Shown: positions 38,505 through 47,318 of the stretch, in pieces | Layout of the letters: every line of letters begins with the position of its first letter | How positions within the stretch are numbered: the first letter of the stretch is position 1 | Assembly (NCBI RefSeq): GCF_001425385.1 | Contig: NZ_LMQO01000006.1 | Coordinates: 119,344-183,343 of the forward strand | DNA length: 64,000 nucleotides | From: Sphingomonas sp. Leaf407 | GTDB taxonomy: Bacteria; Pseudomonadota; Alphaproteobacteria; Sphingomonadales; Sphingomonadaceae | Reading direction: 5' to 3' | Position numbers and translations under genes: made by a program | The notes under the pieces: generated by a model | What the model saw: only the letters and a program-made list of their open reading frames with translations | Told to the model about the DNA's origin: nothing | Database searches by the model: none

Positions 38505-39607
38505 GCCCCCCTCGCCACGATGCGCAAGGCCCCGCCGGGGCCGTTCGCGACCTGCGCGGCGATGCCGGCGGCGGACAACGCGGCGCGGACCCGGTCGGCC
38601 ATGCCGGTCTCGGGCGATTCGCACTCGATGGTCAGCGCATTCCCCTCGAACGTCATGCCGCGTACGATCAGCGTCGCGCCGATCGGCGTCAACGCCCCGC
38701 CCACCCGCGACAGCAGCGGCACGAAGCGGTTGGTGCCATTGGCGCGCGGCAACAGGTCGGCGACCCGCGTCGCGAAATCATCGCCGCCGGTGGGAACGCC
38801 GGGCGCGGTCGTCACGACCAGTTGCTGGAGCGCCGCCTGTCGCCGTTCGGCGATCCGCTGGAGCATCAGCGTATCGGCGATGCCGATCACGCCATGCGCC
38901 AGCGCGGCGAGCCCGAGGATCATCGCCACCTTGCGCGCGGTGCTGGGCAACGCGCCGCGTCGCCGGGCATAGATGCCCTGCCGCAGATCGATCGGCGCCG
39001 CCGCGACCCGTTCGGGCAGCGCGGCGGCGGGAAAGGCGCTGCCCTGCCCCGCCATCGCTTCCGGCAGCGGATCGCCGCTCGCCTGCACCGCCGGCTTGCC
39101 CGCCGCGCTCCACGCCGCGACCAGCATCGCCTGCCCCATGGCAAAGGCGGTGCCGTCGGCCGCGCGCACCAGCGCACGGCCGTCGCGCAGATCGACGCTC
39201 CACCCCTCGACCGGGGCCGGCAGCACCAGCGCGTCGGGCACGAACGCCGCCCCGCCGATCCCGGCGGCTTCGGCGATGGCGATCCATTCGGCCATCACCG
39301 CGTGGCGCACCACCGCGACCAGATAGCGCTTGTCGCCGATCGCCCCGCCCAGCACCAGATGCACGGCGTCGATCGGATCGGCGATGCGGTCCTCGATCGC
39401 GAAGGGCAGCGCCGCCAGCCGCTTCGCCCGACTGGGCAGCGGCAGGTCGACGCCGAGCAGCAACACCGACTCGCTCGGCACGAGCAAGGTTGCGGGTCCG
39501 GCGGCATCGACTACTATGGCGCGGCCGCCGGCGATCGCCCACACGCCGGCGGCCGGACCGGCGGGGGCGGGTTCGATTGTCACAATGGCTTCATCGTGGG
39601 GACGCAT
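38501..39607 (-). CDS. gspL: Type II secretion protein GspL
   Basis: 368 residues from ATG 39607 (GTG 39583 is an alternative giving 360). The cytoplasmic actin-like domain carries VLLLGVDLPLPSRAKRLAALPFAIEDRIADP, the GspL signature. One membrane helix (about 240-262) and a small periplasmic domain ending in ESPETGMADRVRAAL follow. GspL docks GspE to the membrane. Its start is only about 10 bp from the divergent gspG start, so at least one promoter must lie within coding sequence or a start is further in. Confidence 0.92.
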   Translation of the reverse strand: MRPHDEAIVTIEPAPAGPAAGVWAIAGGRAIVVDAAGPATLLVPSESVLLLGVDLPLPSRAKRLAALPFAIEDRIADPIDAVHLVLGGAIGDKRYLVAVVRHAVMAEWIAIAEAAGIGGAAFVPDALVLPAPVEGWSVDLRDGRALVRAADGTAFAMGQAMLVAAWSAAGKPAVQASGDPLPEAMAGQGSAFPAAALPERVAAAPIDLRQGIYARRRGALPSTARKVAMILGLAALAHGVIGIADTLMLQRIAERRQAALQQLVVTTAPGVPTGGDDFATRVADLLPRANGTNRFVPLLSRVGGALTPIGATLIVRGMTFEGNALTIECESPETGMADRVRAALSAAGIAAQVANGPGGALRIVARGA

Positions 39608-39617
39608 TGGGGCGTGG

Positions 39618-40103
39618 ATGCGCATCATATTCCGAAAGTTTCGTGACACCTTGGCCGCGAACCCCGCCGCCCGCAAGGTTTCTGTCCCTGACCGTGAGGC
39701 TGGCCTGACGCTGGTCGAGATGATCGTCGTGCTGGCGATCATCGCGCTGGTCGCCGCCCTGATCGTCCCCAACGTCATCAACCGCCCCGATCAGGCGCGG
39801 GTGACGACGGCGGGCACCGACATCAAGTCGATCTCCGCCGCGCTGAAAATGTACCGGCTCGACAACGGCGATTACCCGACGACGACGCAGGGGCTGAAGG
39901 CGCTGGTCGAAAAGCCTTCGCAGCCGCCGGTCCCGGGTGCCTATCCGCCCGACGGCTATCTGTCGCAGATGCCGCAGGACCCGTGGGGCAACCCGTATGT
40001 CTACGAATCGACCGGCGGACGCTTCGCGATCAAGTCGCTCGGCAAGGACGGCAAGCCCGGCGGCACCGACCTCGACGCCGATATTGACGGCACGACACGC
40101 TGA
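39618..40103 (+). CDS. gspG: Major pseudopilin GspG
   Basis: 161 residues from ATG 39618. Prepilin peptidase site is REAG^LTLVEMIVVLAII with Glu+5; the mature protein continues ALIVPNVINRPDQARV, NGDYPTTTQGLKALV and PWGNPYVY, all GspG hallmarks, with the calcium-loop Asp residues near GTDLDADIDG. The leader is ~36 residues, long for GspG; a downstream TTG at 39651 would shorten it. First gene of the plus-strand secretion operon. Confidence 0.94.
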   Translation: MRIIFRKFRDTLAANPAARKVSVPDREAGLTLVEMIVVLAIIALVAALIVPNVINRPDQARVTTAGTDIKSISAALKMYRLDNGDYPTTTQGLKALVEKPSQPPVPGAYPPDGYLSQMPQDPWGNPYVYESTGGRFAIKSLGKDGKPGGTDLDADIDGTTR

Positions 40104-40132
40104 GCGACGCCCATCGCCTCGTACCCCATGGT

Positions 40133-40228
40133 CGTCATTCCCGCGAAGGCGGGAATCCATACACGCCGGCGTCGCGCATGAATCGCGACCGTCAGCGGCT
40201 ATGGACTCCCGCCTGCGCGGGAGTGACG
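40133..40228. repeat. Palindromic repeat family C, copy 5, overlapping the gspH start
   Basis: Arms CGTCATTCCCGCGAAGGCGG and CCGCCTGCGCGGGAGTGACG. Both candidate gspH start codons (ATG 40178 and GTG 40223) lie inside this repeat. Confidence 0.88.
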
Positions 40229-40678
40229 AGGGAGCACGCCCAGAGCGGCATGACGCTCATCGAAATGCTGATCGTCCTCGCGATCATCGGCGTGGCGGCG
40301 GGCGCGGTCAGCCTCGGCATCGGCTCGGCCACCCGCGCGCCCAACGTCGAGGCGGAGGCGCGGCGGCTGGCGACGCGGTTGCAGGCGGCGGCCGACGACG
40401 CGATGCTCGGCGACCAGTTGATCGCCTTCACCATCGAACCGCACGGCTATGGCTTCGCGCAGATGGGGGCAAAGGGTCTCGTGCCGCGCACCGACGATGC
40501 GCTGGCGTTCCACAAACTGCCCGGCGGCATGGCGATGACGGTGTCGGTCGCCCCGCCGGTGATCCTCGGCGTCGACGGCACCGGCCAGCCGCTGTCGGCG
40601 ACGATCACCGGCGGCGACCAGACATGGCAGGTCGACTATGACGGCATCACCGCGCATGCGGTGAAGGTGGCGTCGTGA
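40178..40678 (+). CDS. gspH: Minor pseudopilin GspH
   Basis: 166 residues from ATG 40178, or 151 from GTG 40223. Prepilin site is QSG^MTLIEMLIVLAIIGVAAGAV with Glu+5. The body has ARRLATRLQAAADDAML and PHGYGFAQ, as in GspH/FimT. The leader (including the peptide RLWTPACAGVT) is encoded by repeat C5. Its stop overlaps the gspI GTG start (GTGA). Confidence 0.88.
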   Translation: MNRDRQRLWTPACAGVTREHAQSGMTLIEMLIVLAIIGVAAGAVSLGIGSATRAPNVEAEARRLATRLQAAADDAMLGDQLIAFTIEPHGYGFAQMGAKGLVPRTDDALAFHKLPGGMAMTVSVAPPVILGVDGTGQPLSATITGGDQTWQVDYDGITAHAVKVAS

Positions 40679-41169
40679 CGGCCGGTCATCCAGCTTTATT
40701 GACTCCCCTCCCTGACAAGGGAGGGGTTGGGGGTGGGTCGGTCCGGGGCAGGTGCCAGCGTTTCCTCGCGGGCCAACCCACCCCCGACCCCTCCCTTCGC
40801 AGGGAGGGGGGCAACCCCGCCCAGTCCGGCTTTTCTTTGATAGAGGCGATGGTCGCGCTGGCGGTACTGGCGATCGCCACGGTAGGGCTGATCGGCGCGG
40901 TCGAGCAGCATATCGATTCGACCCGCGGCGTCGAACGGCGTGCGATCGCGATGTGGGTGGCCGAAAACCGGCTCGCCGATCTGGAAGTAGGGACGCCCGA
41001 GGCGAATGGCGAACAGGTGGACATGCTCGGGCGCAACTGGAACGTCGCGGTGAGCCGCGTGGCCACCGCCGATCCCGATCTCGACCGGGTGACGATCACC
41101 GTCGCGGCCGCCGGGGAAAGCGCGCCGCTCGCGCGGCTCGACGGCTTCCTGCGCGGGGACGGGGCATGA
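40675..41169 (+). CDS. gspI: Minor pseudopilin GspI with repeat-encoded leader
   Basis: 164 residues from GTG 40675, which overlaps the gspH stop. Prepilin site is QSG^FSLIEAMVALAVLAIATVGLI with Glu+5; GspI-type AMWVAENRLADLEV follows. The leader is ~51 residues instead of the usual 5-10, because residues ~10-47 are encoded by repeat A3 in frame (LPDKGGVGGGS...). No ATG, GTG or TTG exists in this frame between the repeat and the cleavage site, so translation must enter through the repeat, unless an unusual start codon is used. Confidence 0.88.
   Translation: MTAGHPALLTPLPDKGGVGGGSVRGRCQRFLAGQPTPDPSLRREGGNPAQSGFSLIEAMVALAVLAIATVGLIGAVEQHIDSTRGVERRAIAMWVAENRLADLEVGTPEANGEQVDMLGRNWNVAVSRVATADPDLDRVTITVAAAGESAPLARLDGFLRGDGA
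40703..40811. repeat. Palindromic repeat family A, copy 3, in frame inside gspI
   Basis: CTCCCCTCCCTGACAAGGGA to CGCAGGGAGGGGG, a canonical copy. It lies within the gspI leader and is read in the same frame as copy A1 in the kinase gene, giving the shared peptide LPDKGGVGGGS. Confidence 0.9.
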
Positions 41170-41933
41170 TCGTGATCGAACGCCTCCGCCTGCGCGACAC
41201 GACCCGCGCGCTCGACATCCTCGCCGGGGTCGCCATCGTCTCGGTCGCGATCGCGCTTGCCGGGCTGGTCTGGCGGATCGCCGGCCATGCCGACAGCGGC
41301 GCGATCACCCTGCCCTCCGACGCCCGCGCCCGCGCGGTCGTGGTCGACACCGGGCCTGCCATCGCGTGGAACCCGTTCGGCAGCCCGACCGCCGCCGACG
41401 CCACCGCCGCAACGACCATTCAGGCGGTGCTGAAGGGCGTCGTCTCCGCCCGCCCCGCCGAACTGTCGGTCGCGTTCGTCGCGATCGGGGCCGAACCGCC
41501 CAAACCCTACCGCGTCGGCGACGCCGTGGCCGGGGCGGCGATCACCGAGATCCGGCGCGACCGCATCATTCTGAACAACGCCGGCCGGCTCGAATTCCTC
41601 GCCTTCCCCGATCCGTTCGGACAGGCGACCCCGGCCCCCGGCGCGGCCCCGGCGCAACCCGCCTCCGGTGCCCCCGCCGCCCCGCCGGCACCGACCGCGC
41701 AGGCCGTCCTCTCGCGGCTCAACGCCACGCCGGTCGCCGGCGGCTATGCGATCGGGGCCAATGCCCCGCCGGGTATGCGCAGCGGCGATGTCGTCCAGTC
41801 GGTCAACGGCGCGGCCATGACCGACCCATCGGCGGTCAACGCCGCCATCGCCAGCGCCGGCACGTCGGGGCAGGCCCAAGTCACCATCCTGCGCGACGGC
41901 AAACCGATCACCGTCACCGTTCCCCTTCGCTAA
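41166..41933 (+). CDS. gspC: Type II secretion protein GspC with PDZ domain
   Basis: 255 residues from ATG 41166 (ATGA overlap with gspI). One membrane helix (about 17-38), a homology region (IQAVLKGVVSARPAELSVAFVAIG...YRVGDAVAGAAITEIRRDRIILNNAGRLE), an Ala/Pro linker (about 158-182) and a C-terminal PDZ domain (GYAIGANAPPGMRSGDVVQSVNGAAM). GspC links the platform to the secretin and helps select substrates. Confidence 0.94.
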   Translation: MIVIERLRLRDTTRALDILAGVAIVSVAIALAGLVWRIAGHADSGAITLPSDARARAVVVDTGPAIAWNPFGSPTAADATAATTIQAVLKGVVSARPAELSVAFVAIGAEPPKPYRVGDAVAGAAITEIRRDRIILNNAGRLEFLAFPDPFGQATPAPGAAPAQPASGAPAAPPAPTAQAVLSRLNATPVAGGYAIGANAPPGMRSGDVVQSVNGAAMTDPSAVNAAIASAGTSGQAQVTILRDGKPITVTVPLR

Positions 41934-41943
41934 GGCTATTCCC

Positions 41944-43980
41944 GTGCGTCACCCGCTCCGTATCGCCATCCTCGCCCTCGCCGCGACCAGCCTGTCGCCT
42001 GCCCTCGCGCAATCGCCGCAGGCCGCCGACATCGTCGTCAACATGCGCGGCGTCGAGATCGCCGACGTCGCCGACCAGATCAGCCGCATCACCGGCCGCA
42101 CGCTGATCCTCGACCCCAGCGTCAAGGGGCAGGTGACGGTGACGTCGGCCGAACCCCTCTCGCCCGCCGGGGTGTGGGAACTGTTCCAGTCGGTGCTGCG
42201 CGCCAACGGCTTCGCCGCCGTGCGGTCGGGTGCGGCATGGCGGATCATTCCGCAGGCCAATGCGGTGCGCGACGGTGGGGTGCGCGCGCGCGGCGTCAGC
42301 GGGCAGGAACTCACCACGCGGATGGTGCGCCTGTCCAACGTCCCCTCGGCCGATGCCGCGCGGATCGTCCGCCCGCTCGTCGCCAGCTTCGGCAGCGTCG
42401 AACCGCTGACACAGCCCAACGCGATCGTCGTCACCGACTATGCCGACAACGTCCGCCGGATCGAGGCGCTCGCGCGCTCGCTCGACGGCGGCGGCGGATC
42501 GACCTTCACCACCATCACGCTCCAGAACGGCAACGCCGCCGACATCGCGACAACGATGCAGGGCGTGCTGGGCGAAGGCGGCGCGCGCGTCGCGGGCGAT
42601 GCGCGCAGCAACACCATCCTCGTGCGCGGCACGCCGGCCGCCGTCGCCGAGGCGCGCCGCATCGCCCAGTCGCTCGACGCGCGCGGCGGCAGTGCCAGCA
42701 TGGCGACCCGTGTGTTCCGGCTGAACTACGCCGATTCGGAAAGCGTGACCGAAGTGCTGCGCGGCATCCTCGGCCAGCAGCAATCCGCCTCCAACCCGGT
42801 CGCGCGCAGCCTGTCGACCATGTCGCAGCGCAACAACGCCGGTGCGGCGCTGTCCGGCCTGATCGCCAACGGCGGGGCGAGCGCCGCCGGGCTCGCGGCA
42901 GCGGCGGGCGGCGGCACGTCGTCGGGCGGCACCGCCACGATCGGCCAGAACCAGCCGACCCAGACGCCGCAGGGCTTCACCACCCCCGACATCACCGTGC
43001 AGCCCGCGCCCGACATCAACGCGGTCGTCGTGCGCGGCACCCCCACCGCCATCGCCCAGATCGAACGGCTGATCCCCGACCTCGACGTGCGCCGCCCGCA
43101 GGTACTGATCGAGGCCGCGATCGTCGAGATTTCGGGCCGCGACGCCGAACAGCTCGCGGTGCAGATCGGCACCGCCGGCGCGGCGCTCAATCAGGTGAGC
43201 GGCGTCGGCACCTCGTTCGGCAACGCCGGCGCGTCGCTTGGCCAGATCCTGAGCCTGCTGGGCGTGCCCGCCGCCGGACTGCTGACCGGCGGGCTGACCG
43301 GCAATGTGTCGATCGGCAACGACTTCTCGATTCTGGTGCAGGCGCTCAGCACCTCGACCAAGGCGAACCTGCTCTCGACCCCGCAGATCACCACGCTCGA
43401 CAACAAGCTGGGCGAACTGGTGGTGGCGCAGGAAGTGCCGTTCGTGACGGGCTCCATCCTGACCGGCAACGGCACCGCCAATCCGTACACCACCATCGAG
43501 CGCAAGGACGTCGGCATCACGCTGCGCGTCATTCCGCGCATCAACGCCGGCGACACGATCCGGCTGGAAGTCAGTCAGGAAGCCTCGGCCTTGTCGGCGA
43601 CGCAGCTCAGCACCGCCGCCGACCTCATCACCCAGAAGCGCTCGACCACCACGACGGTCCTCGCCGACAACGGCCAGACGATCGTGCTGGGCGGCCTGAC
43701 CAGCGACGATTACAACCGCGTGCGCAGTCAGGTGCCGGTGCTCGGCAGCATCCCGATCCTCGGCGAACTGTTCAAGGGCCGCAGCGAAATCCGCGAGAAG
43801 CGCACGTTGTTCGTGTTCCTCAAACCCACCATCCTGCGCGACGGCGCCGACGCCTCGGCAGCGGCCAAGGCACGCTACGACCGGCTGCGCGGCGAGGAAG
43901 TGCTACAGGGCGAAAAGCGCAGCCTGCTCCTCAACCCGCCCGCCCCGCGCCTGACGCTGGAGATCGACGGGATTTATTGA
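41944..43980 (+). CDS. gspD: Type II secretion secretin GspD
   Basis: 678 residues from GTG 41944 with signal peptide (IAILALAATSLSPALA). Order: N0 domain (VVNMRGVEIADVADQISRITG), N1-N3 repeats (VRLSNVPSADAARIVRPLV; TITLQNGNAADIATTM; FRLNYADSESVTEVLRGIL) with a Gly/Ser loop at about 310-345, and the secretin barrel (LLSTPQITTLDNKLGELVVAQEVPFVTG, KDVGITLRVIPRIN, TTVLADNGQTIVLGGL). No lipobox; a pilotin-binding S-domain is not obvious. Eleven bases after gspC. Confidence 0.97.
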   Translation: MRHPLRIAILALAATSLSPALAQSPQAADIVVNMRGVEIADVADQISRITGRTLILDPSVKGQVTVTSAEPLSPAGVWELFQSVLRANGFAAVRSGAAWRIIPQANAVRDGGVRARGVSGQELTTRMVRLSNVPSADAARIVRPLVASFGSVEPLTQPNAIVVTDYADNVRRIEALARSLDGGGGSTFTTITLQNGNAADIATTMQGVLGEGGARVAGDARSNTILVRGTPAAVAEARRIAQSLDARGGSASMATRVFRLNYADSESVTEVLRGILGQQQSASNPVARSLSTMSQRNNAGAALSGLIANGGASAAGLAAAAGGGTSSGGTATIGQNQPTQTPQGFTTPDITVQPAPDINAVVVRGTPTAIAQIERLIPDLDVRRPQVLIEAAIVEISGRDAEQLAVQIGTAGAALNQVSGVGTSFGNAGASLGQILSLLGVPAAGLLTGGLTGNVSIGNDFSILVQALSTSTKANLLSTPQITTLDNKLGELVVAQEVPFVTGSILTGNGTANPYTTIERKDVGITLRVIPRINAGDTIRLEVSQEASALSATQLSTAADLITQKRSTTTTVLADNGQTIVLGGLTSDDYNRVRSQVPVLGSIPILGELFKGRSEIREKRTLFVFLKPTILRDGADASAAAKARYDRLRGEEVLQGEKRSLLLNPPAPRLTLEIDGIY

Positions 43981-44007
43981 GGGGGGCGGTCGCTCGCCCC
44001 ACCCCGA

Positions 44008-44115
44008 CGTCACCCCGGACCCGTTCCGGGGTCCACTGCTCCGCGAATGCTGTCGATCGAGGCTCGATCGCACCGATCGCCGCGCCGTGGATCCCGGAAC
44101 AGGTCCGGGGTGACG
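44008..44115. repeat. Palindromic repeat family B, copy 2
   Basis: Arms CGTCACCCCGGACCCGTTCC and GGAACAGGTCCGGGGTGACG flank a ~50-bp centre. It follows gspD by 27 bp. Confidence 0.88.
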
Positions 44116-44344
44116 AGAGAGCCTCGAGCAGCCGATCCATCCCTGTCGGCCCGCGCGTCATCCCGGAGAAAGCTGGGATCTCCGCCAAGTGGCGCGCGAT
44201 AGAAACCGCTGGAGGCCCTCATCTGCGCCGGAGCGACGTTGTCGGGCAAGATGGATCAACCGCCAGCCGCCTCTGTCCTACACCCCCCGTTCCGGCGCAG
44301 AGCAGCGCCTGTGAAACGGCCACGCCCCCTGCCCAGCCCGACAC

Positions 44345-44373
44345 CGTCACCCCGGACCCGTTCCGGGGTCCAC
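44345..44373. repeat. Palindromic repeat family B, single arm
   Basis: CGTCACCCCGGACCCGTTCC and the following bases match the left arm of copy 2 exactly, but no right arm follows: a truncated copy. Confidence 0.75.
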
Positions 44374-44595
44374 CGCTCCGCGCACGCCCCCGCCAGCGGT
44401 TCCGGCAACGGGTTCGACTCCGCGCAAGCCCTGCGAACCATTCGCAACCCATGCGTCGCAAGTGTAAACTTTGGACGCGCGACAAACCGCGCCACGGGCA
44501 AAGCCCGCGACGTCGAACGGCGCTCCCCGCGCCGCCGGCCGCGCGCGCCTAATGCGGCGCGGTGCCGCTTCGCTGCACCCCGCCCGGCGCGCCAC

Positions 44596-44629
44596 AACAA
44601 AACGGGCGGCGGTCCCTCGACCACCGCCC
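44596..44629 (-). terminator. Rho-independent terminator of phoX
   Basis: On the minus strand, stem GGGCGGTGGT/ACCGCCGCCC (one G-T wobble) with a 6-base loop is followed by GTTTTGTTG. It stands 27 bases past the phoX stop. Confidence 0.7.
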
Positions 44630-44655
44630 GCCCGATTACAGCGTGGAGGCCGCGC

Positions 44656-47148
44656 CTACAGCGCGACCACGCCGCCGTCGTTCTTGGTAATCACGACGGT
44701 CGCCGAACGCGGACGGCTGCCCGCCGTCGTCGCCGGCCAGATGCTGGTGCTGCGCGACAGGTCGCCGTTCTCGCCGGGGTGCTGGATGTTGACGAACAGC
44801 GAGCGGCCATCGGGCGTGGAGTCGACACCGGTGATCTCGCAGCCGACCGGGCCGACCAAGAAGCGGCGCAGCGTCGTGCCCGGTGCCTTGCCGATCCGGG
44901 TGGTCGCGGTGCTGGTCGCCGACGCGCCGGTGTTGGTGATGGTGCGCGTGCCGCCATCGCCCACGCTGCCCGGCATCGCCGCCAGCATCATGCAGTTGGT
45001 GACGTCGGTATAGGCACCGTCGTCGGTCTGGATCCACAGCACCGGCGTCACCTGGCCCGAAGCGTTCGACGCGCGACCGAACCACAGCCCGTCGGGGCTG
45101 GAGAAGTCGTTGGTCGCGTCGAGCGACGACAGGTTGATGTTGGTCGGATCGAGGTCCGCGCCGGCACCAAAGGCGTACACGTCCCAGGTGAACGCCGTCG
45201 CCTCGGTCGTGTCGCCGCGTTCGCGCAGGCGGACGATATGGCCGTTGGCATTGCCGGTCGAGCGCGTGCCGTTGGTGCGCGGATCGATGTACGAGCGCGG
45301 GTTGGCGGCATCGACCTGCCCCGGCGCGCGCGACGAGTTGTTGGTGAGCGTGCAATACATCTCGCCGGTCGCGGGATTGACGGCAGTCCATTCGGGCCGG
45401 TCCATCCGCGTCGCGCCGACCGCATCGCCGGCAAGGCGGCAATGCGTCAGCACATCGGCCTGATCGGCGAAGGCATAGAGCGGGTTGGAGGCGTTCAGGC
45501 CGTTCTGGCCGAACACCAGCGCGATCCACTCGCCCGAGCCGTCGGCATTGAACTTCGCAACATAGAGCGTGCCGGTATCGAGATATTTGTCGCCGGTCGC
45601 CAAACGGCTGGTCGCCGCCGCATCCGCCGCCGACCATGGCGTGGCCGAGACGAACTTGTAGATATATTCGTTCTGCGCATCGTCGCCCATGTAGAACGCC
45701 GGCTTCACGCCCACGAACACCCGGCCCGGCCACACGCCTTCGTGGTTCATCCGGCCGAGCGCGGTGCGCTTGCGCGGGGTCGCGGCGGGATCATAGGGAT
45801 CGATCTCGACGCACCAGCCATACTGGTTCGGCTCGTTGCGGAAGTCGCCGGTGCCGTTGGTCGGCTGGCTCACGTCGAGCGTCGCGTTGAACTTGCGGAT
45901 CAGCGTCTGCCCGGCGACCTGCTCGGCCGCCGTGGTCCAGCCATAGTTGCCAGCGCGCAAGGCATCGCCGCTGCCGGTGTTCAGGCCATAGCGGGTGAAC
46001 GCCTGCACCGCCCGGACGCCCAGCACCGCCGTACGCCGGGCATTGTCGCCCGCGTCGCGCCGGAAATAGCCTGCCCAATTCTCCTCGCAGGTCATGTAGG
46101 TTTCCCACGGCATATGGCCGTTGGCGCAATTGTTGATCGTGCCGCGCCCGGCGGTGCCATCGGTCGAATAGGCGGTGTAGAGCAGCGCGCTGCCGCGCAC
46201 CGGGCCGCTGAAGCTGGTCGGGGTATAGGGGGTGATGCGCCGGTTGAGCGGCGATCCCTGGACATAGCTCCAGCCGCCGGTCGACGCGCGGGTCACTTCG
46301 ACCACCGAGACGCCGTGGCATTCCATCTCCTTGACCACCTCGGCGGTCGGCCGCACGCCGTTCGTCAGCGTGACGCCATTGGGGTGGAGATACTGTTCCG
46401 AGATATTCTCGTGGTTCATCACCAGCACGCCGCGCGTCGAACTGGTCGCGTCCTGCGCGGTGCCGCTGGCGGCGAGGCCGAAATAGCTCATACCGTCATG
46501 GTGATCGCCCGCCCGCGCCGAAAAGCCGGTGTCGGTGCCGTTGTTGGCATAGGCCGGCGTCGCGGCGTTCAGCGGATCGCCCAGCCGGTACAGCACGGTC
46601 GCGGTATAGTTATCGGGAACGACCAGCGCGTCGGCAAGGCTCTTGCCCACGGCGGCGAAGCCCAATGTCGCGGGCGACACGGCGACGGTGATGTCGGTGG
46701 TGCTGGCGGCACCCTTCACGTCGGTCGCCGAATAGCGGAAGACGAGGTTGGTCGTCGCGGCAACGGCGGGTGCGATGAAGGTCGCGGTGCCGGTGTTGGC
46801 GTTCGCCAGCGCGACCGTCGGGCCGGATACCTGCGTGAACGCCTGGCTGACGATCGCGTTATCGTCGGTCACGGTGCCGGTCAGCGTCACGACGCGGCCG
46901 CCGCTCGTCGCTCCGCTCGACGAACCGCCCACCACCGGCGGGATGTTGTCGATCCCTTCGCCCTTGTCGTCGCACGCGGCGAGCAGCGAGCCGCCGAACA
47001 CCGCGACCGCCGCCGTCGACGCGCCGTTGCGCAGCGCCTGCCGCCGCGAATAGCGCCGTTCGACCAGATCGTGCAGGCTCGGGCCGGCGCTGGGATTGGT
47101 TTCGATGTCGCCGTCGGAATAGCCGACGACCAGATTGGTATCGCTCAT
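44656..47148 (-). CDS. phoX: PhoX-family phosphatase, putative Tat-exported lipoprotein with an extra Ig-like domain
   Basis: 830 residues. Residues ~32-60 give a twin-arginine-like run SRRQALRNG, a hydrophobic stretch and a lipobox-like SLLAAC. An Ig/PKD-like domain follows (about 75-155; VTLTGTVTDDNAIVSQAFTQV). The PhoX beta-propeller occupies the rest: DHHDGMSYFGL, LVMNHENISEQYLHP, TCEENWAGYF, GRMNHEGVWPGR, CEITGVDSTPDGRSLFVNIQHPGE. Canonical PhoX is a calcium/iron alkaline phosphatase released when phosphate is scarce; metal ligands near MNHE and CEEN are kept. Surface anchoring is inferred from the lipobox. Confidence 0.9.
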   Translation of the reverse strand: MSDTNLVVGYSDGDIETNPSAGPSLHDLVERRYSRRQALRNGASTAAVAVFGGSLLAACDDKGEGIDNIPPVVGGSSSGATSGGRVVTLTGTVTDDNAIVSQAFTQVSGPTVALANANTGTATFIAPAVAATTNLVFRYSATDVKGAASTTDITVAVSPATLGFAAVGKSLADALVVPDNYTATVLYRLGDPLNAATPAYANNGTDTGFSARAGDHHDGMSYFGLAASGTAQDATSSTRGVLVMNHENISEQYLHPNGVTLTNGVRPTAEVVKEMECHGVSVVEVTRASTGGWSYVQGSPLNRRITPYTPTSFSGPVRGSALLYTAYSTDGTAGRGTINNCANGHMPWETYMTCEENWAGYFRRDAGDNARRTAVLGVRAVQAFTRYGLNTGSGDALRAGNYGWTTAAEQVAGQTLIRKFNATLDVSQPTNGTGDFRNEPNQYGWCVEIDPYDPAATPRKRTALGRMNHEGVWPGRVFVGVKPAFYMGDDAQNEYIYKFVSATPWSAADAAATSRLATGDKYLDTGTLYVAKFNADGSGEWIALVFGQNGLNASNPLYAFADQADVLTHCRLAGDAVGATRMDRPEWTAVNPATGEMYCTLTNNSSRAPGQVDAANPRSYIDPRTNGTRSTGNANGHIVRLRERGDTTEATAFTWDVYAFGAGADLDPTNINLSSLDATNDFSSPDGLWFGRASNASGQVTPVLWIQTDDGAYTDVTNCMMLAAMPGSVGDGGTRTITNTGASATSTATTRIGKAPGTTLRRFLVGPVGCEITGVDSTPDGRSLFVNIQHPGENGDLSRSTSIWPATTAGSRPRSATVVITKNDGGVVAL

Positions 47149-47262
47149 GATTTCCCCGCTAAGTCCCGGACCATCGGTCGCGCCGATGCCCTCCATTTTT
47201 CAGCGTTGGCGTATTCATGCGACACGACGGTTGCCGATCGAAGGCAGTTGGATGGCGGAATG

Positions 47263-47280
47263 ACGACGGTTTCGTGACGC
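47263..47280 (-). promoter_or_regulatory. Possible Pho box upstream of phoX
   Basis: On the minus strand GCGTCACGAAACCGTCGT resembles two 7-base PhoB half-sites (consensus CTGTCAT) 11 bases apart, each with 4-5 of 7 matches. It lies ~115 bp before the phoX ATG. Weak match; context is the main support. Confidence 0.35.
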
Positions 47281-47318
47281 GCTTGTGCCGCGCCCGGCGG
47301 CAGGCGTAGGAGCGGACG

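Larger units (their letters stand above)
43981..44655. other. Gene-free interval rich in palindromic repeats
   Basis: 675 bp between gspD and the end of phoX. It holds repeat B2, single arms of families C (about 44156-44190) and B (44345-44373), and the phoX terminator. No credible coding sequence or structured RNA was seen in the remainder. Confidence 0.7.

Noticed and set aside
44239..47277. 1012-codon open frame on +
   Set aside because: Antisense to phoX; composition is Arg/Ala/Gly-rich with no recognisable motif, as expected for frames opposite a high-GC gene.
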